A stretch of 64,000 nt of DNA, taken from NCBI GenBank assembly GCA_024741835.1, contig JAENRP010000203.1:1-64000 (forward strand). Reading direction: 5' to 3'. The translations under genes and the position numbers were made by a program. Under the pieces are notes generated by a model. That model ran no database searches, had not been told where the DNA came from, and saw only the letters and a program-made list of their open reading frames with translations. The stretch is from Diplocarpon mali (lineage: Eukaryota; Ascomycota; Leotiomycetes; Helotiales; Drepanopezizaceae). Below are positions 35,725-46,618 of this stretch, piece by piece (the first letter of the stretch is position 1; the number at the start of each line of letters is the position of its first letter).

Positions 35725-36465
35725 GCAGACGCCCAGCTTGCGTGGACGTATCTTGCCATGCTGGCATGTCGATCTTGACGCTATTCTGATGACTTAATCT
35801 TCACCTTTTCAAATCCAATACCCACCCCACCAGACCCGACTTGCGCGTCTGCTCCCCCGATCTCCTCTGCCGAAGCATGAATAAACCCCCTCCCCGCTCA
35901 GCACCCGTGACCCCCCTTTTCACTTGCCAGACGCGCATTTGGACGTCTGTCCTCGCCCCCTTCCCTCGCACCCCATCTGCGACGCAGCTCCACCATCACC
36001 CTCTCAGCACGGCGCCGGCGTGCATTCTGTGGCATCGGCCACTGCGGGAATGCCGACGCTCGTCCGTCGGGCTGGGCTCCGCGATGTCTGGGGATACGAG
36101 CCTTGCGAACGCGTAGAACACTCCGAGTCAGTGTGGGCGAGGCTTGGTGCTTCCCCGAAGCCACGACATTCCGGCGCACAGGTTGCACGGTTGTTTGGGG
36201 CGGTACGGGAACAGAGGAGCGTTGACGCCCTCGATGCCTAGGTAGAAAAACTACGAGAAGTACGTGTAGGATACCGAGGCGCTGGAGGGGGGGTACCGTG
36301 CCGCTCAGGGGATAAGCTGCGCGCCGTGCGACAACTCAAGGCACATTTTGACTATAGAAGAATTCTCAATGACTACAAAGTATACCGCAGATCCTCGTCA
36401 CTCAAGGCCTCACCGATGCCCACCAACCATGAGACGCCTATACGCCATACTTGTAATCAGCTCTT
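35725..36465. other. Intergenic between GH1 gene and TAF6
   Basis: The 3' flanks of two convergent genes. No coding signal is seen. Confidence 0.6.
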
Positions 36466-37884
36466 TTACGGCAACTCCCTCGATCTCAAGACCGCCCCAT
36501 TCAATCGGTGATTTCCCAACGCAGCGACCCGACCCCCGATAATCGGACCCAGGTAATCCTCAATCAGCTGGCCTTCCGCCGAAGTGCCGTTCGTACCGTT
36601 TGTTGTTACTTCTGGAGATGTGGCGACCAGACTCAGGACTCCTTTCATGATGGCCGCAATAAGCATCGTCACCCTATCATCACTCGGTCCGAGCTCGTTC
36701 TGGGCTTTGATGAGAACGTATTCGTAGGACTTCAGGTTGGGGAGGATCAGAGTTGAAATCGCCGTCGGCCCACCGATCACCGTGATGCCAGAGATGGCTC
36801 CATAGTGGACGTCTAATGTCTTCATGGGATCAAGGAAGTTTTTCAAGAAGGTTCGCGCGAGGCGGGCCTGCAGTTCTGCGCTGGCGGTAGAGAATTTCTT
36901 CGTAATGTGACCGATCAGCGATACAGCTAGGTCGCGAAGCTGGTATTGGTCCTTCATCGCCGCTCCCTCTCCACCAATGTTGCGTCCGATGATACATGTG
37001 AGGATTGGGGGGATGACAGCTGCCACGTACGGGTCGACGAAAAGTGATTTGTTCTCGATCATAGCTTGGGTGAGCTCCATCATTTGCTGGAGGACGAATA
37101 GGTTCCCGATCGAGTGCGTGACTTTCTCCGCGACGAATTGGACAAAGTATGGTACCAACTGATGTAGGCCTGGATCTGAGCGAACACTCTCGAGTGCAGA
37201 CTTCCGCAAGATGACCACGTCCTGGTCAAGGCTCTCATCTAGGATCGCTGCTTTGATCTTGTCGAAGAACAGAATGAGTTCACGTGAGACGACATGCTTG
37301 ACCAGCGGCTTGAAAGCAGTGTTTTCATTTCCTGCCAAAGCTCCCAAACTTGGATTCGCACCGGGTCCTTTGGGTACCAACTCGTTGGCTCGAGCCTCTG
37401 CTGTGGTAGGGTTTTGCGGAATTGACGGCTGGACACCCTCGACCGCGAGCCAATGTGCTGCACCCGGTTAGACCTGGTTCAGCGTCATCAAAGAAAACAT
37501 ACCCGTGAATGCGACATCTCGAGGCACCTTGGGCAGCGGGGCATTGATGAGCTTCTCAAAGTCCACCTCCTCGTCCTCGATATAGAAAAGCGGCTGTCCA
37601 GGCCCCAGAGAAGCTTCTCCAAATCTCAGAGGCCTTGTAGACTCGTAGCCGTAAAGTGGTTCGACATCCAGTACTTTCAGAGCTTGCGAAATATCTTGTG
37701 TGCCCAGCACCGTCCTCTTACCCTGGTGCATGAATCGCATTGCCTCTACGATGACCTGCCCAACTCTGTACTCCACATCCTGCGACAGCGATCTGACTGC
37801 GTCTTCGTTCAGCGCTGATATGCCCACCGACTCAGCGACATCTCTAATGTTGTCGGGATTCCAGACGAGCTTTGGTTCCGTCAT
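36466..37884 (-). CDS. TAF6: TFIID/SAGA subunit TAF6
   Basis: Two exons (37884-37503 and 37457-36466) with a 45-nt intron containing a CTAAC branch site encode 457 residues. The N-terminal histone fold (about residues 5-75) includes [20 protein letters not shown] and [20 protein letters not shown]. The middle and C-terminal HEAT-like domain includes [32 protein letters not shown] and [13 protein letters not shown]6 pairs with TAF9 through the histone fold in TFIID and [16 protein letters not shown] was chosen as start because it fits family N-termini; the open frame extends upstream without conservation. It is divergent from thymidylate kinase. TAF11 lies about 4 kb away. Confidence 0.95.
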
Positions 37885-38369
37885 TTCCCTTGGGTAAGCA
37901 ATGGAATTGGCGGTAGGAGATTGCGCACAGTATGTCGAGGTTTCAATCTTATGCAACTGTCGGCATGCCAGAAGTGACGGCTCCCCACCGATGGTATCAT
38001 AGAGTGAGGCGCATTCGAGGTGAATTCGTGGCTATCGACTCTGCAACCGATTGTGCCCTGGTTGCAGGATCTCCTGGATCAAATTTGGCGCAGTCCCCTT
38101 TTCTGAAAAATGATTTCTGTCGAGCTCCTTGATTCACCGAGGCTCTGATAATGTAGGAATGTACTAGACGTCGTCCCTGATGACGCGGGTGGGAATATTA
38201 TGCACGGATTGACAAGGCTGACGACCAAAAGACGCGCTAGTGAGATCGCGTCTTGTTGACGAGAGATTTACGGGTGTGGTTATAATAATCCACTCCTCAC
38301 TATTCTGCAATTGAGAGTCCATTCGACAGATGCACTTTGACCCTGGCACGATAAACAGAGATATTCAGA
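37885..38369. promoter_or_regulatory. Bidirectional promoter of TAF6 and thymidylate kinase
   Basis: A spacer of 485 bp separates the two divergent start codons. No gene or clear TATA box is seen. Confidence 0.5.
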
Positions 38370-39246
38370 ATGTCAGCTCTCTCAAGTGACCCGTATCCAT
38401 GGCGAGAGCCAGCGACTCCCATAACAAGAGGGGCATTTATTGTCATCGAGGGGCTGGACCGAGCTGGAAAGACAACACAGGTCAAGAAACTATGTGACAG
38501 ACTTTATGCCTCTGGCTACAATATTAAGACTCTTCGTTTTCCAGGTACTAACCAAAACATGCATCTTTTCTCTCCCTCCCTCTTTTTTGTCCTTTTCTTC
38601 GGACTTGCTTAAACTCTTCTTGGCCTTCGCTAAGCACCATTCAGACAGGGCATCACCTATCGGAAAAATGATAGACAGCTACCTCCAAAGCACCATGGAA
38701 ATGGACGACCACGTGATTCACCTCCTATTCTCTGCAAATCGGTGGGAGAAAGCGTGAGCGTCCATACCTGCTCATTACCTCATCAAATACCTGCTGAAGC
38801 TGCTCAGTAAATGGATCGAAACGTCGCTTGCCTCAGGCTATACCATAGTCTGCGATCGATACTACTACTCGGGCATGGTCTACAGCGCTGCAAAGCACAA
38901 CCCTGCTCTTTCTCTGACCTGGGCCCAGACTCCTGATGTTGGGCTACCGAGGCCTGATATCGTGGTCTTTCTAGATCTGCAGGCTGAGGAGGCTGAAAAG
39001 AGAGGTGGGTTTGGGGAAGAGAAGTATGAGAACAAGGAGATGCAGCAGAGGGTCAGGGAGCTTTTCCTGAGTCTGCTGGAAGCGGACGGGGACGAGAAGG
39101 ATATGAAGATTATAGATGCGGGAGCTACTGCCGAGATCGTCGGAGAGCGAATCTGGGGGCAGCTGGAGACCATTGTTAACTCCGCAAGGGATGGAACGTT
39201 TGGTAAAGAAATTGGGCGGGTAAAAGCTTGGAGAAGGCCATCTTGA
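38370..39246 (+). CDS. CDC8: Thymidylate kinase
   Basis: Three exons (38370-38544, 38645-38753, 38808-39246) encode 240 residues. The P-loop is at residues 26-37 (IEGLDRAGKTTQ). Splicing restores LRFPDRASPIGKMI, the conserved dTMP-binding segment; using the nearer AG would break it. The DRY element is in VCDRYYYSGMVYSAAK. The lid and C-terminal part (PDIVVFLDLQAEEAEKR, FGEEKYENKEMQQRV) match eukaryotic TMP kinases. The enzyme phosphorylates dTMP to dTDP and is essential for DNA synthesis. The gene converges on GTP cyclohydrolase I with 190 bp between the stop codons. Confidence 0.95.
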
Positions 39247-39436
39247 AAACTTACATGATCATATCTATTTCCTGATAATCGACCTGTGGAACGAAGGCTG
39301 TGAAGATACCTCTTGGGATATCGATTATGTGGTGTTGAGACCAGATGAACGCCGTACCCAGAGCCGGCATTATTGAAGACCTTGATCGCTCATGCCTATA
39401 TACCCAACGCCCGAATGAAAAACCGCCCGGCCAAGG

Positions 39437-40479
39437 TCACCGTCTATTCAGACCCACCAAACTGAAGAATTCGTTTCTGGTCTTCTCCCTCTTCTCTATG
39501 CAGCCCAACACGCAGCTTGTGATAGTCGTCGCACTCGTCTTCTCCACACCCCGCATAACCATACACAGATGGCTTGATTCCATTACCACCGCGACGCCTT
39601 GTGGCTTGAGGATTTCCATAACAGCATGGGCAACGTCCTTTGTGAGGCGCTCTTGTATTTGTAGTCGGCGGGAGAACATATCTGCTATCCGGGGTAGCTT
39701 TGATATACCAATAACGTCTCGGTCGGGGATATATCCAATATGCATCTGTAGGGAAGTTAGTAAGATCCTACTCACATACACATTTGCTTCCCTACCTTGC
39801 CTGTAAAAGGTACCATATGATGTTCGCAAAGACTGAAAACCTCAATATCCTTCACGATAACCAGCTCATTGTGCCCCTCGTGGAAGATAGCGTCATTTAC
39901 AATATCCTTGACGTTCTCTTGATATCCTTTCGTGAAGAACAACATAGCTTTGGCGTATCGTTCCGGTGTGCCGAGTAACCCCTCGCGATCGGGGTCTTCG
40001 CCTAGGCACTCGAGGATTGTTCGGACTGCGCCAGCCACTTTCTGGAGTCGTGCCTCGGCCTGGTCAGGGGTTTCTTCTTTGCGTGCGCGAGTACCAAGAC
40101 CTGTTTCTGTCAGAAAAACTCTCCAGGAAGGGTGAGTGTGCTCACTTGGTCTGCTCAAGCCGTCAAAATCAATCACAGGACTCGGAGATCTCGTCCCAGC
40201 AATCTCTTTTTGCGGTCTCGCAGGCGATGCCTCGTCTCTTGGATCCCGCGCCGGTTTGCTCACACTAAGCCTCCTCTTCGAATGAGACCCGTTGGTTTTG
40301 CTTCCCTTCTCGCTCTTCTGCTTCCTCTTCCTCTTCTTGCTCTGCCCCTCAGTCACGATATTCGCCTTCACTGATCCATTGGGCATTTCGTTGTCGGAGG
40401 AAATGGTGCTGGCCATTTCCTCTGCTTCCTCTGAGGCTGGGTCTTTGATTATGGAGGGTACATTTGCGAATTGGACCAT
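39437..40479 (-). CDS. FOL2: GTP cyclohydrolase I
   Basis: Three exons (40479-40146, 40100-39796, 39745-39437) encode 315 residues. The catalytic domain begins about residue 120 ([20 protein letters not shown]). It has [19 protein letters not shown], the zinc-binding [14 protein letters not shown] (Cys and His), continued across an intron into [17 protein letters not shown], and the third ligand in [10 protein letters not shown]. It converts GTP to dihydroneopterin triphosphate, the first step to folate and tetrahydrobiopterin. The N-terminal 110 residues are polar and contain a basic KKRKRKQK run. The first intron (40145-40101) is 45 nt, has no stop and keeps frame. Removing it joins DGLSRP to SLGTRARKE, which matches other fungal enzymes. 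Confidence 0.95.
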
Positions 40480-41385
40480 AGCGTCGAGGTGCTCTTGGCC
40501 AATGGCGGGGGGATGAGAATAAAAACAATTCCCATACTTGAATTTGAGGCTGCGCTAACCCCACTCCGACACTTTGGTATAGCACAGCTGCAGTTCTAAG
40601 TAGCTAGCTGTGAGCTATTAGCTGCAGTCTTTTAATAAGTGTCTGGATAGGTAGTCAATCTACACAGAAATTTAGGAATGTATATGTGGGCAATTCTCTT
40701 CTTCGCCAATCAATTAATGAAACTGGACGGCCCTCTACGTATGCTTCCCCCTCACTAAGCGTATGTTAGCCTGTACTAGCAATTCTAGCCATGAGTATAA
40801 TCATGAGTCAAACCCCAATTATACAATGATAAATATTACAAGAGAATTACTGAAGCTACTAATGTATCTAATGACCAAGTAGAAACTGGGATATAAATGC
40901 GCCGGTACGATTGCATGCAGCATGTCTTTGGCAAGCCCGTTCAATACCGGGAATTCAAGTGCCAGTTTTTGCTTGCTGCACCATACTATACGTATTGATA
41001 ACTTCAAAATCTTACTGATTAGTCATACTGTCAAAGACGCCATTCCTCATATTAGAAATGACAAGATGTGAGCATAATAAAGTACCTTCTCTTACATAGC
41101 GGAACAATCCCAGAAAAGCAGGCTGGCTCTACAACATTTTTTTGTTGATAAATCCACCCTCGCTACAGTAAATTGACCCCGGGAGCTCAGCAAGGTCGTT
41201 TCCTCAGCCTCGTCCTTTCATCTACGACTTCGCAGTCTCCATTTCACCTTGATCATCGCAAATCACGCCAACCGTATCTCGAAGAGAACGGATCGCTCCG
41301 CAAGCATCAAATCACGCTCGATTTCCAATTTGCGGTCTCTTCCGATCGAGGACGACCATAATCCTTGCGCCTCTAATCATTTATC
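40480..41385. promoter_or_regulatory. Divergent promoter region of GTP cyclohydrolase I and TAF11
   Basis: About 906 bp lie between divergent starts. The sequence is AT-rich between 40600 and 41150. No gene is seen. Confidence 0.5.
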
Positions 41386-42399
41386 ATGGCCTCTCCAACC
41401 TATAGCCACAACTACCCCTCCGCCGTCTCTCCTACATACCCCTCCAACGCGTCCCTACCGGCTCCGCAAAAGCGCAGACAATCTGACATGCTCAATTCAG
41501 CACCATCCATAAAGCGTCGCAAGGGTTCCATGTTCTCTGTGACCTCTGGAACCTCCTCAGCGCATCCCCTCCGCCAAACCTCCTTTCCTCCCGAAAACAA
41601 CGGCCGGACTCCCGCCTTCTCGCGCTCACCAAGTGTGGACACTATGTCCTTAATTTCTGGCTCTGGCGCCAAGAAGAAGAAGCTGCGCAAATCGAAAGGA
41701 AAAGATATAGAAAGCTCTTCTGCGACTGGTAGCCGGGCAAAGTCAGTCGTATCGAACCAAGGCAGGGGAAAGAGGCGTAATAGTAGGGACCAGACTGCGG
41801 AGGAAGAGGAGGAGGAAGAGGGCGGGGAGGAGATGTCGTTGAATGTGGCTGCGGCGTCGAACGAGGAGAAGGCTAGGGAGGACAGGAGAAGACATATTTT
41901 GACGAATGCATTCTCTGGTCAGCAGTTCTCGAGATACGAGGCTTGGAGAAGTAGTAAGCTGTCTGATGCTACGGTCAGGAGGGTAAGTAGGCTCACATGG
42001 GTGACTTGCGTACAGCTGACCGTCTAGATTGTCAACCAAACACTCTCCCAATCCGTCCCGCCGAATGTTATTCTGGCTGTCAAGGCTGCAGCTAAGATAT
42101 TTGCGGGAGAGATCATTGAGGGTGCCAGGAAAGTGCAGTCGCAGTGGATCAAGTCGACTGGAGACTACCAGATCATGGTCCCTCCTGAAGATCACAAAAT
42201 TAAGCTTCCACTTCCACTTCCAGAGAACGAGAAGAGACGAGGACCGCTTTTGCCCGACCATTTAAGAGAAGCCTTCAGAAGACACGTGTTGGAGGCCGAT
42301 GGGGGATTAGTTGGTCAGCTAGGTCTCTGGCAGTTGCAGCAGCATAGTGGGGTCGAGAGATTTGGGGTCAAGATTGGTGGCAAGCGGCTTCTGAAGTAA
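41386..42399 (+). CDS. TAF11: TFIID subunit TAF11
   Basis: Two exons (41386-41982 and 42028-42399), with a 45-nt intron (GTAAGT to TAG), encode 322 residues. A long polar N-terminus ([12 protein letters not shown] and an acidic [11 protein letters not shown] run) precedes the histone-fold domain. The domain starts [20 protein letters not shown] and continues after the splice with [20 protein letters not shown] and [13 protein letters not shown]. It ends [15 protein letters not shown], the usual LxPxHLREAxRR end of TAF11. TAF11 dimerises with TAF13 in TFIID. The insertion between the last two parts ([19 protein letters not shown]) is longer than in yeast but common in filamentous fungi. Confidence 0.93.
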
Positions 42400-43206
42400 T
42401 GAAATACCAGAACCAGAACATGGTCTGGAAAGTTTGGATTTATGATCGCATTTGTCCCACAGCGGTGCGGCATCAGATTCTTTGGACACGAATGCACATG
42501 ATTGCCGAGGGTTCTTCCCAAGAGAACAGAGGAATTCTAATCTCATTGCATCCCGATCTTCCCAGCTCCAAAATCCTCACTGTCGCAGGAAAGGCGAACT
42601 CTGAGCATGTTGGCACACGAGCAAGCCTGCTCCATTACGAATTGAGTTCGCTTAGCTGTCAGCAAGGACTAACAAGCCCTGCCACTGAGCGATGTTGCTT
42701 GGAGCTCTTGGATATTTCAAAGTAAACAATCACAACAAGCTATCAGGTCAACACTCCGAGATCACTAAACTCAAGTGCCTGGACTCATTTTTGCTTGGAA
42801 CGGGTTTCCTGTGGCGGAGCAGCAATCGTTTTGGGTGGTTAGCAGCACAGACACCATCTTCAGAGACCTTGAGATGGTTGAAACACTCGTGCATCGCCAC
42901 ACGTCGGCTGGGAGATGCAGACTTCTAATTCGCGGCCTCTGCCAAAGCTGCCTTGGATGAAGCGTTGCGAGTGTGGACTACGAGCTTGTCAATTTAGTAT
43001 TCATCTGTGCCTGGAGTTGAGTTATTTTTCCAAGACCCCGCGAAATACGGGACTCTCGAATAACACTATGCGTTATCATCTTTCACCGATTCCTGTATCC
43101 TGCTGGCTGTTCGACTCAAACCTGAAATACTTCCAGAGTCTGCCTGTAAAGATCTATACCAGCGCATCATATATTACATCCCCAAGGATCTTCGATTCCA
43201 ACCAAC
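42400..43206. other. Intergenic, no gene seen
   Basis: The 3' flank of TAF11 and 5' flank of the next gene. Short frames show no family. Confidence 0.5.
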
Positions 43207-43887
43207 ATGCCCGACGCCAGAGAAAAGGAGCATCAGCCCTTCCTCAACTACACCTACGATGGCACTCTCAACAACGCCGAACCTGAGTCTGGCCTCCACA
43301 CCCGCCTGTTGGAAGTTCGATACTCCAGATTTCTGGGCTGCGCTCTCACATTCCTCTTCACCTCCGCTATCTGGCTCGCTCTCCTCTACCTCACCTCCTC
43401 ACGCCCACTATCCCACCACGCCCCAGATCCCACAGAGCGGCACAATATAACCTCCACCTCCACCCTCACCATGTGCCCAAACAGCACCACCGCTGCACGA
43501 GCCGCAGGCTGCAAATACGACCTCCTCCTCAACCACTGGATCCCCTCGCAATGCTGGGACCAGGACTACCTGGACGAGTACATCGACGATGGCTCCTGGG
43601 CCGCGTTCGAGGACGAGGAGCTGACGCAGCCAATCACGACAAAGAAGGAGATGGAGGAGCGCGAGTTCTACTGGACGAGCGCGAGGGATCACATCAACCA
43701 CTGCGCGACGATGTGGAAGAAGCAGTTTACGGCGCTGTTCGAGGAGAGCAAGACGATGGATTCGTTGATTGCTAGCCCGGGCCACACGGACCATTGCGCC
43801 CAGTATCTGATGGATGCTACGAGGAAGAACGTCACTTGGGCAACGAGGGTGGAGATTGGCTTTGCGGGCTGCTGGGTCAAGCATTGA
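43207..43887 (+). CDS. Uncharacterised single-pass membrane protein
   Basis: A single-exon gene of 226 residues, with good start context (AACATGC). One hydrophobic span lies at about residues 45-67 (FLGCALTFLFTSAIWLALLY). The C-terminal part has ordered Cys, Trp and His: AAGCKYDLLLNHWIPSQCWD, HINHCATMWKKQ and HTDHCAQYLM. I recognise this pattern (C-x-YD...W-P--C, then H--HC---W) from a widespread family of uncharacterised ascomycete membrane proteins, whose function I do not know. A type II topology with the Cys/His domain outside is likely. No functional link with neighbours is seen. Confidence 0.8.
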   Translation: MPDAREKEHQPFLNYTYDGTLNNAEPESGLHTRLLEVRYSRFLGCALTFLFTSAIWLALLYLTSSRPLSHHAPDPTERHNITSTSTLTMCPNSTTAARAAGCKYDLLLNHWIPSQCWDQDYLDEYIDDGSWAAFEDEELTQPITTKKEMEEREFYWTSARDHINHCATMWKKQFTALFEESKTMDSLIASPGHTDHCAQYLMDATRKNVTWATRVEIGFAGCWVKH

Positions 43888-44687
43888 AGGCGGAGAGCAA
43901 CTTCGATGGCTGGTTGGGAAGTCTGCGAGGTGCGACTATATGTGCAGGACTAGTGTACACATCTGGCTAATAATAATGAGAGACTGAATTGCTAAAAGTG
44001 TTTCGGCTGGCAAGACTTTCAGGTTTTAAGCGCAGGTCCCTGTTGTAGGTGTCTTGAGGTAAAGCAAGTACAGTATTTAGTTGCGATGGAGACATTGTTC
44101 ATTCGCCTCCGCACAAATCCTCTGATCACTGAGCAAACCGGCGACGCATGTGAGTCCACCGTGCCGAAGCAGTTATACTCGGTCTGCTTTGATACATCGA
44201 AAGCAGCAAGAGTTCCCGGTCCAGAGCTATTGCAAATGATTTAAACAGCCAATTCTGAGAGTTACACCGAATTATGTTGGAACCAGATTCTAGAAAACAT
44301 CATTTTGGTCGTGCGACGGTGGAAACAGACAGAGAAGTTTGATGTTCAATCAGAGCAAGATTTACGAGAACGTTATTGCGGATCGTAGAGACTTGGTGTA
44401 GACGGTGGCGCTGAAGCTTGTAATCGATACTTATTTCAGAGAAACATTTGGAGGCTGGAGTATGCTCACTAGAGAATTCTTTGATGTGCCAGGCTACAAT
44501 AAAGATATCCTGAAAGTGGGTAAGTCCGATTGAGTGCTATCATTCAAGCACGTACATGTTCAAGATGGTAGCAAGGGTTTGTACGGAAATCCACACCAAC
44601 TTGGTATTTGCATTTCAGATATGAATCACGTGCCACTCACCCGGGCAAACCCCTATCCCATCAACTCAGACGCCGGTTCGTCTGGCA
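43888..44687. other. Intergenic, no gene seen
   Basis: Convergent 3' flanks of the orphan membrane gene and QTRT2. No coding signal. Confidence 0.5.
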
Positions 44688-46074
44688 CTAGACCAGTTCT
44701 CTCTGTTTATCAACTCCCAGATTACCCCAAGCAGGCTTGTTCTTCTTCGTTTGTCCCGGGCCCTCGCTTTTGAAGTGGTATCCCCGGGCTCTTGGGCCTT
44801 GGCCAGTCCTCGCGGGCATTTCGGGCTCGTAGCTTTTTGAGAATTCTTCACAGTCCCCGATGAAAGTTCCGTTTTGGATACTCTCTCGGATGGCTCCAAA
44901 GAATTCTGAAAGTACGTGGTGGTTATGGACTTGCAATAGTACCCAGCCGAGCATTTCTTTGGCGGAAAGGAGATGTTGAACAAAGGCTCGATGATGATCT
45001 GTGCATGTGTAGCAAGTGCAGGAAGTGCTGAGGGGCAGAAGAGACGCCGCGTGTGATGCAGGCCACATGTCGATTCCCAGAGGCCAGATCCCGCCGTTAT
45101 TGAATGGAATTCTCTCGTCGGTTGACGGGCGAGGAAATCGAAAGCTCAGTGCAATCCCAGCATCCGTTGCGTAACCAATGAACGGTACCGTGAAGATATC
45201 CATACCGAGCGAGATCTGCCTGAGAAGCTGGCGTGGCGAGGTTGGCTCATCAAGTGAGAGTCGCGGAAGACGGGAAATGGCTGTCGTTGCTGGAATGTCC
45301 GGCAGGACATTCGAATCGTAGAAAGCCAATCCGGATATCTCACCTGCGAGATCATCCGCCACATTATTGAGATACTCCGACTGGTCTAGCATACCAATCG
45401 GAAGTACTGGCGCAAAGACAGCTTGGCCCTCGGTCTTCTTCTCCAGAAGCTGCGAGAGCCAGTCTTGAGTTCTGTCGCCCATCTTGGCAATCCTTTTCCT
45501 CCCCGGCTGGGTACCATAAGGGACGTCAGCCAGAGCGATTGCAATGTCTGGTCTAAGGCTCTCGATATACGAGATGTAGGCCTTGTTCGAAACCACCTGA
45601 AAGCCGGTAGATGTAAAGGCAGAGATACCAGTGTTACTATTGCCAACAGGAGCTGCAACCGCAGGTGTCCGACGAGGAGCAAGGACCGTAAAGAGATTTT
45701 GGGGTAGAGAAGTGAAAGTATGAAGTGGAGAAGTGCCCGGCGAGTTCAATACTGGCGGCTTTTCCTTCGCAGCTCTTTCAACGACTGGACCGTCAGAATC
45801 TAAGATGTGAAGGTGGAAATGAATTGCTGGGCTTACAGTCTTCCAGTGCCATATGAACTCCTGTAAATTGTGTATGGGACGTAAGTACATCGGGCGTGAT
45901 ATGTGCGACGACTCCCCGAGAACTGACGGCAAGATAATCTGGTGTAAAGAGATCTTTTCTTCCTGGCAAAGAGAGTTGCCCCAGCCTCGGAGCAACCAGA
46001 CTTGGGTCGGGGTGGCTCACGATTTCGAACGTGAGATTTGTCCCATTCTTCGAGGGCCCATTCGAGGATACCAT
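44688..46074 (-). CDS. QTRT2: Queuine tRNA-ribosyltransferase accessory subunit 2
   Basis: Two exons (46074-45837 and 45784-44688) encode 444 residues. The 52-nt intron (GTAAGC to TCCAG) joins GVHMALED to FVERAAKEKPP, in line with the family. A nearer in-frame acceptor (exon from 45799) would insert five residues. The body has SLRPDIAIALADVPYG, GLAFYD and the zinc site CTCYTC with a downstream His (HNHH), as in TGT-fold proteins. QTRT2 is the non-catalytic partner of QTRT1; the pair exchanges guanine-34 for queuine in tRNAs with GUN anticodons, at mitochondria or in the cytosol. Fungi must salvage queuine. QTRT1 is not in the window. The start at ATG 46074 is used because no ATG lies upstream in frame. 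Confidence 0.93.
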
Positions 46075-46618
46075 ACTCGGGCTCAAGCCTTGAAGGCCTG
46101 ATGCTTGTGGATAACCAACAGGCTGGATGCAATATGAAAGCGTAGATGGTTGCTGGAATGTCTGCAGGCCAGCGCCCTCAGAAGAGATCCTGGTTGTCCG
46201 ATATAGCCAGACTTTGTTCCAAAGCTCTCATGCACATTTCCGGCAAGTTTTTGCGGTGCTGGATACTGGATTCTCGCCCAGAATTATAATATACACTTCG
46301 AGAATCGACATTCGATCTCATGTATCGAAGCATTAATTGTTCAGGCTAGCAATCTCCGAGGAGGCTTATCGTTTATCCGTTCTACAGGNNNNNNNNNNNN
46401 NNNNNNNNNNNNNNCGCCGATTTATCCATCTTTCCAACCCCAACATCTTCTTTTCCAAATCAATAATTGCCTGGGGCATTTAGCACCAGGTCCATTAGTA
46501 TACTAACTACGATCGCTATTCCGCATGCAAACATTACGCCCTTAGCGACAGTGCGTTCGCATCTTCGTCCGGAGGCCCCGGAAATAAATAACGTTGGACA
46601 GGTCCTCGGAGTCTCACG
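46075..46618. other. Intergenic with assembly gap 46389-46414
   Basis: Divergent spacer between QTRT2 and the LCCL-domain gene. It contains 26 undetermined bases. No gene is seen. Confidence 0.7.
46389..46414. other. Assembly gap (26 N)
   Basis: A run of 26 undetermined bases between QTRT2 and the LCCL-domain gene. Confidence 0.99.

Noticed and set aside
45785..45799. Alternative acceptor in QTRT2 adding five residues
   Set aside because: It would make a 37-nt intron and insert residues into the family-conserved ALEDF segment; the acceptor one step downstream fits better.
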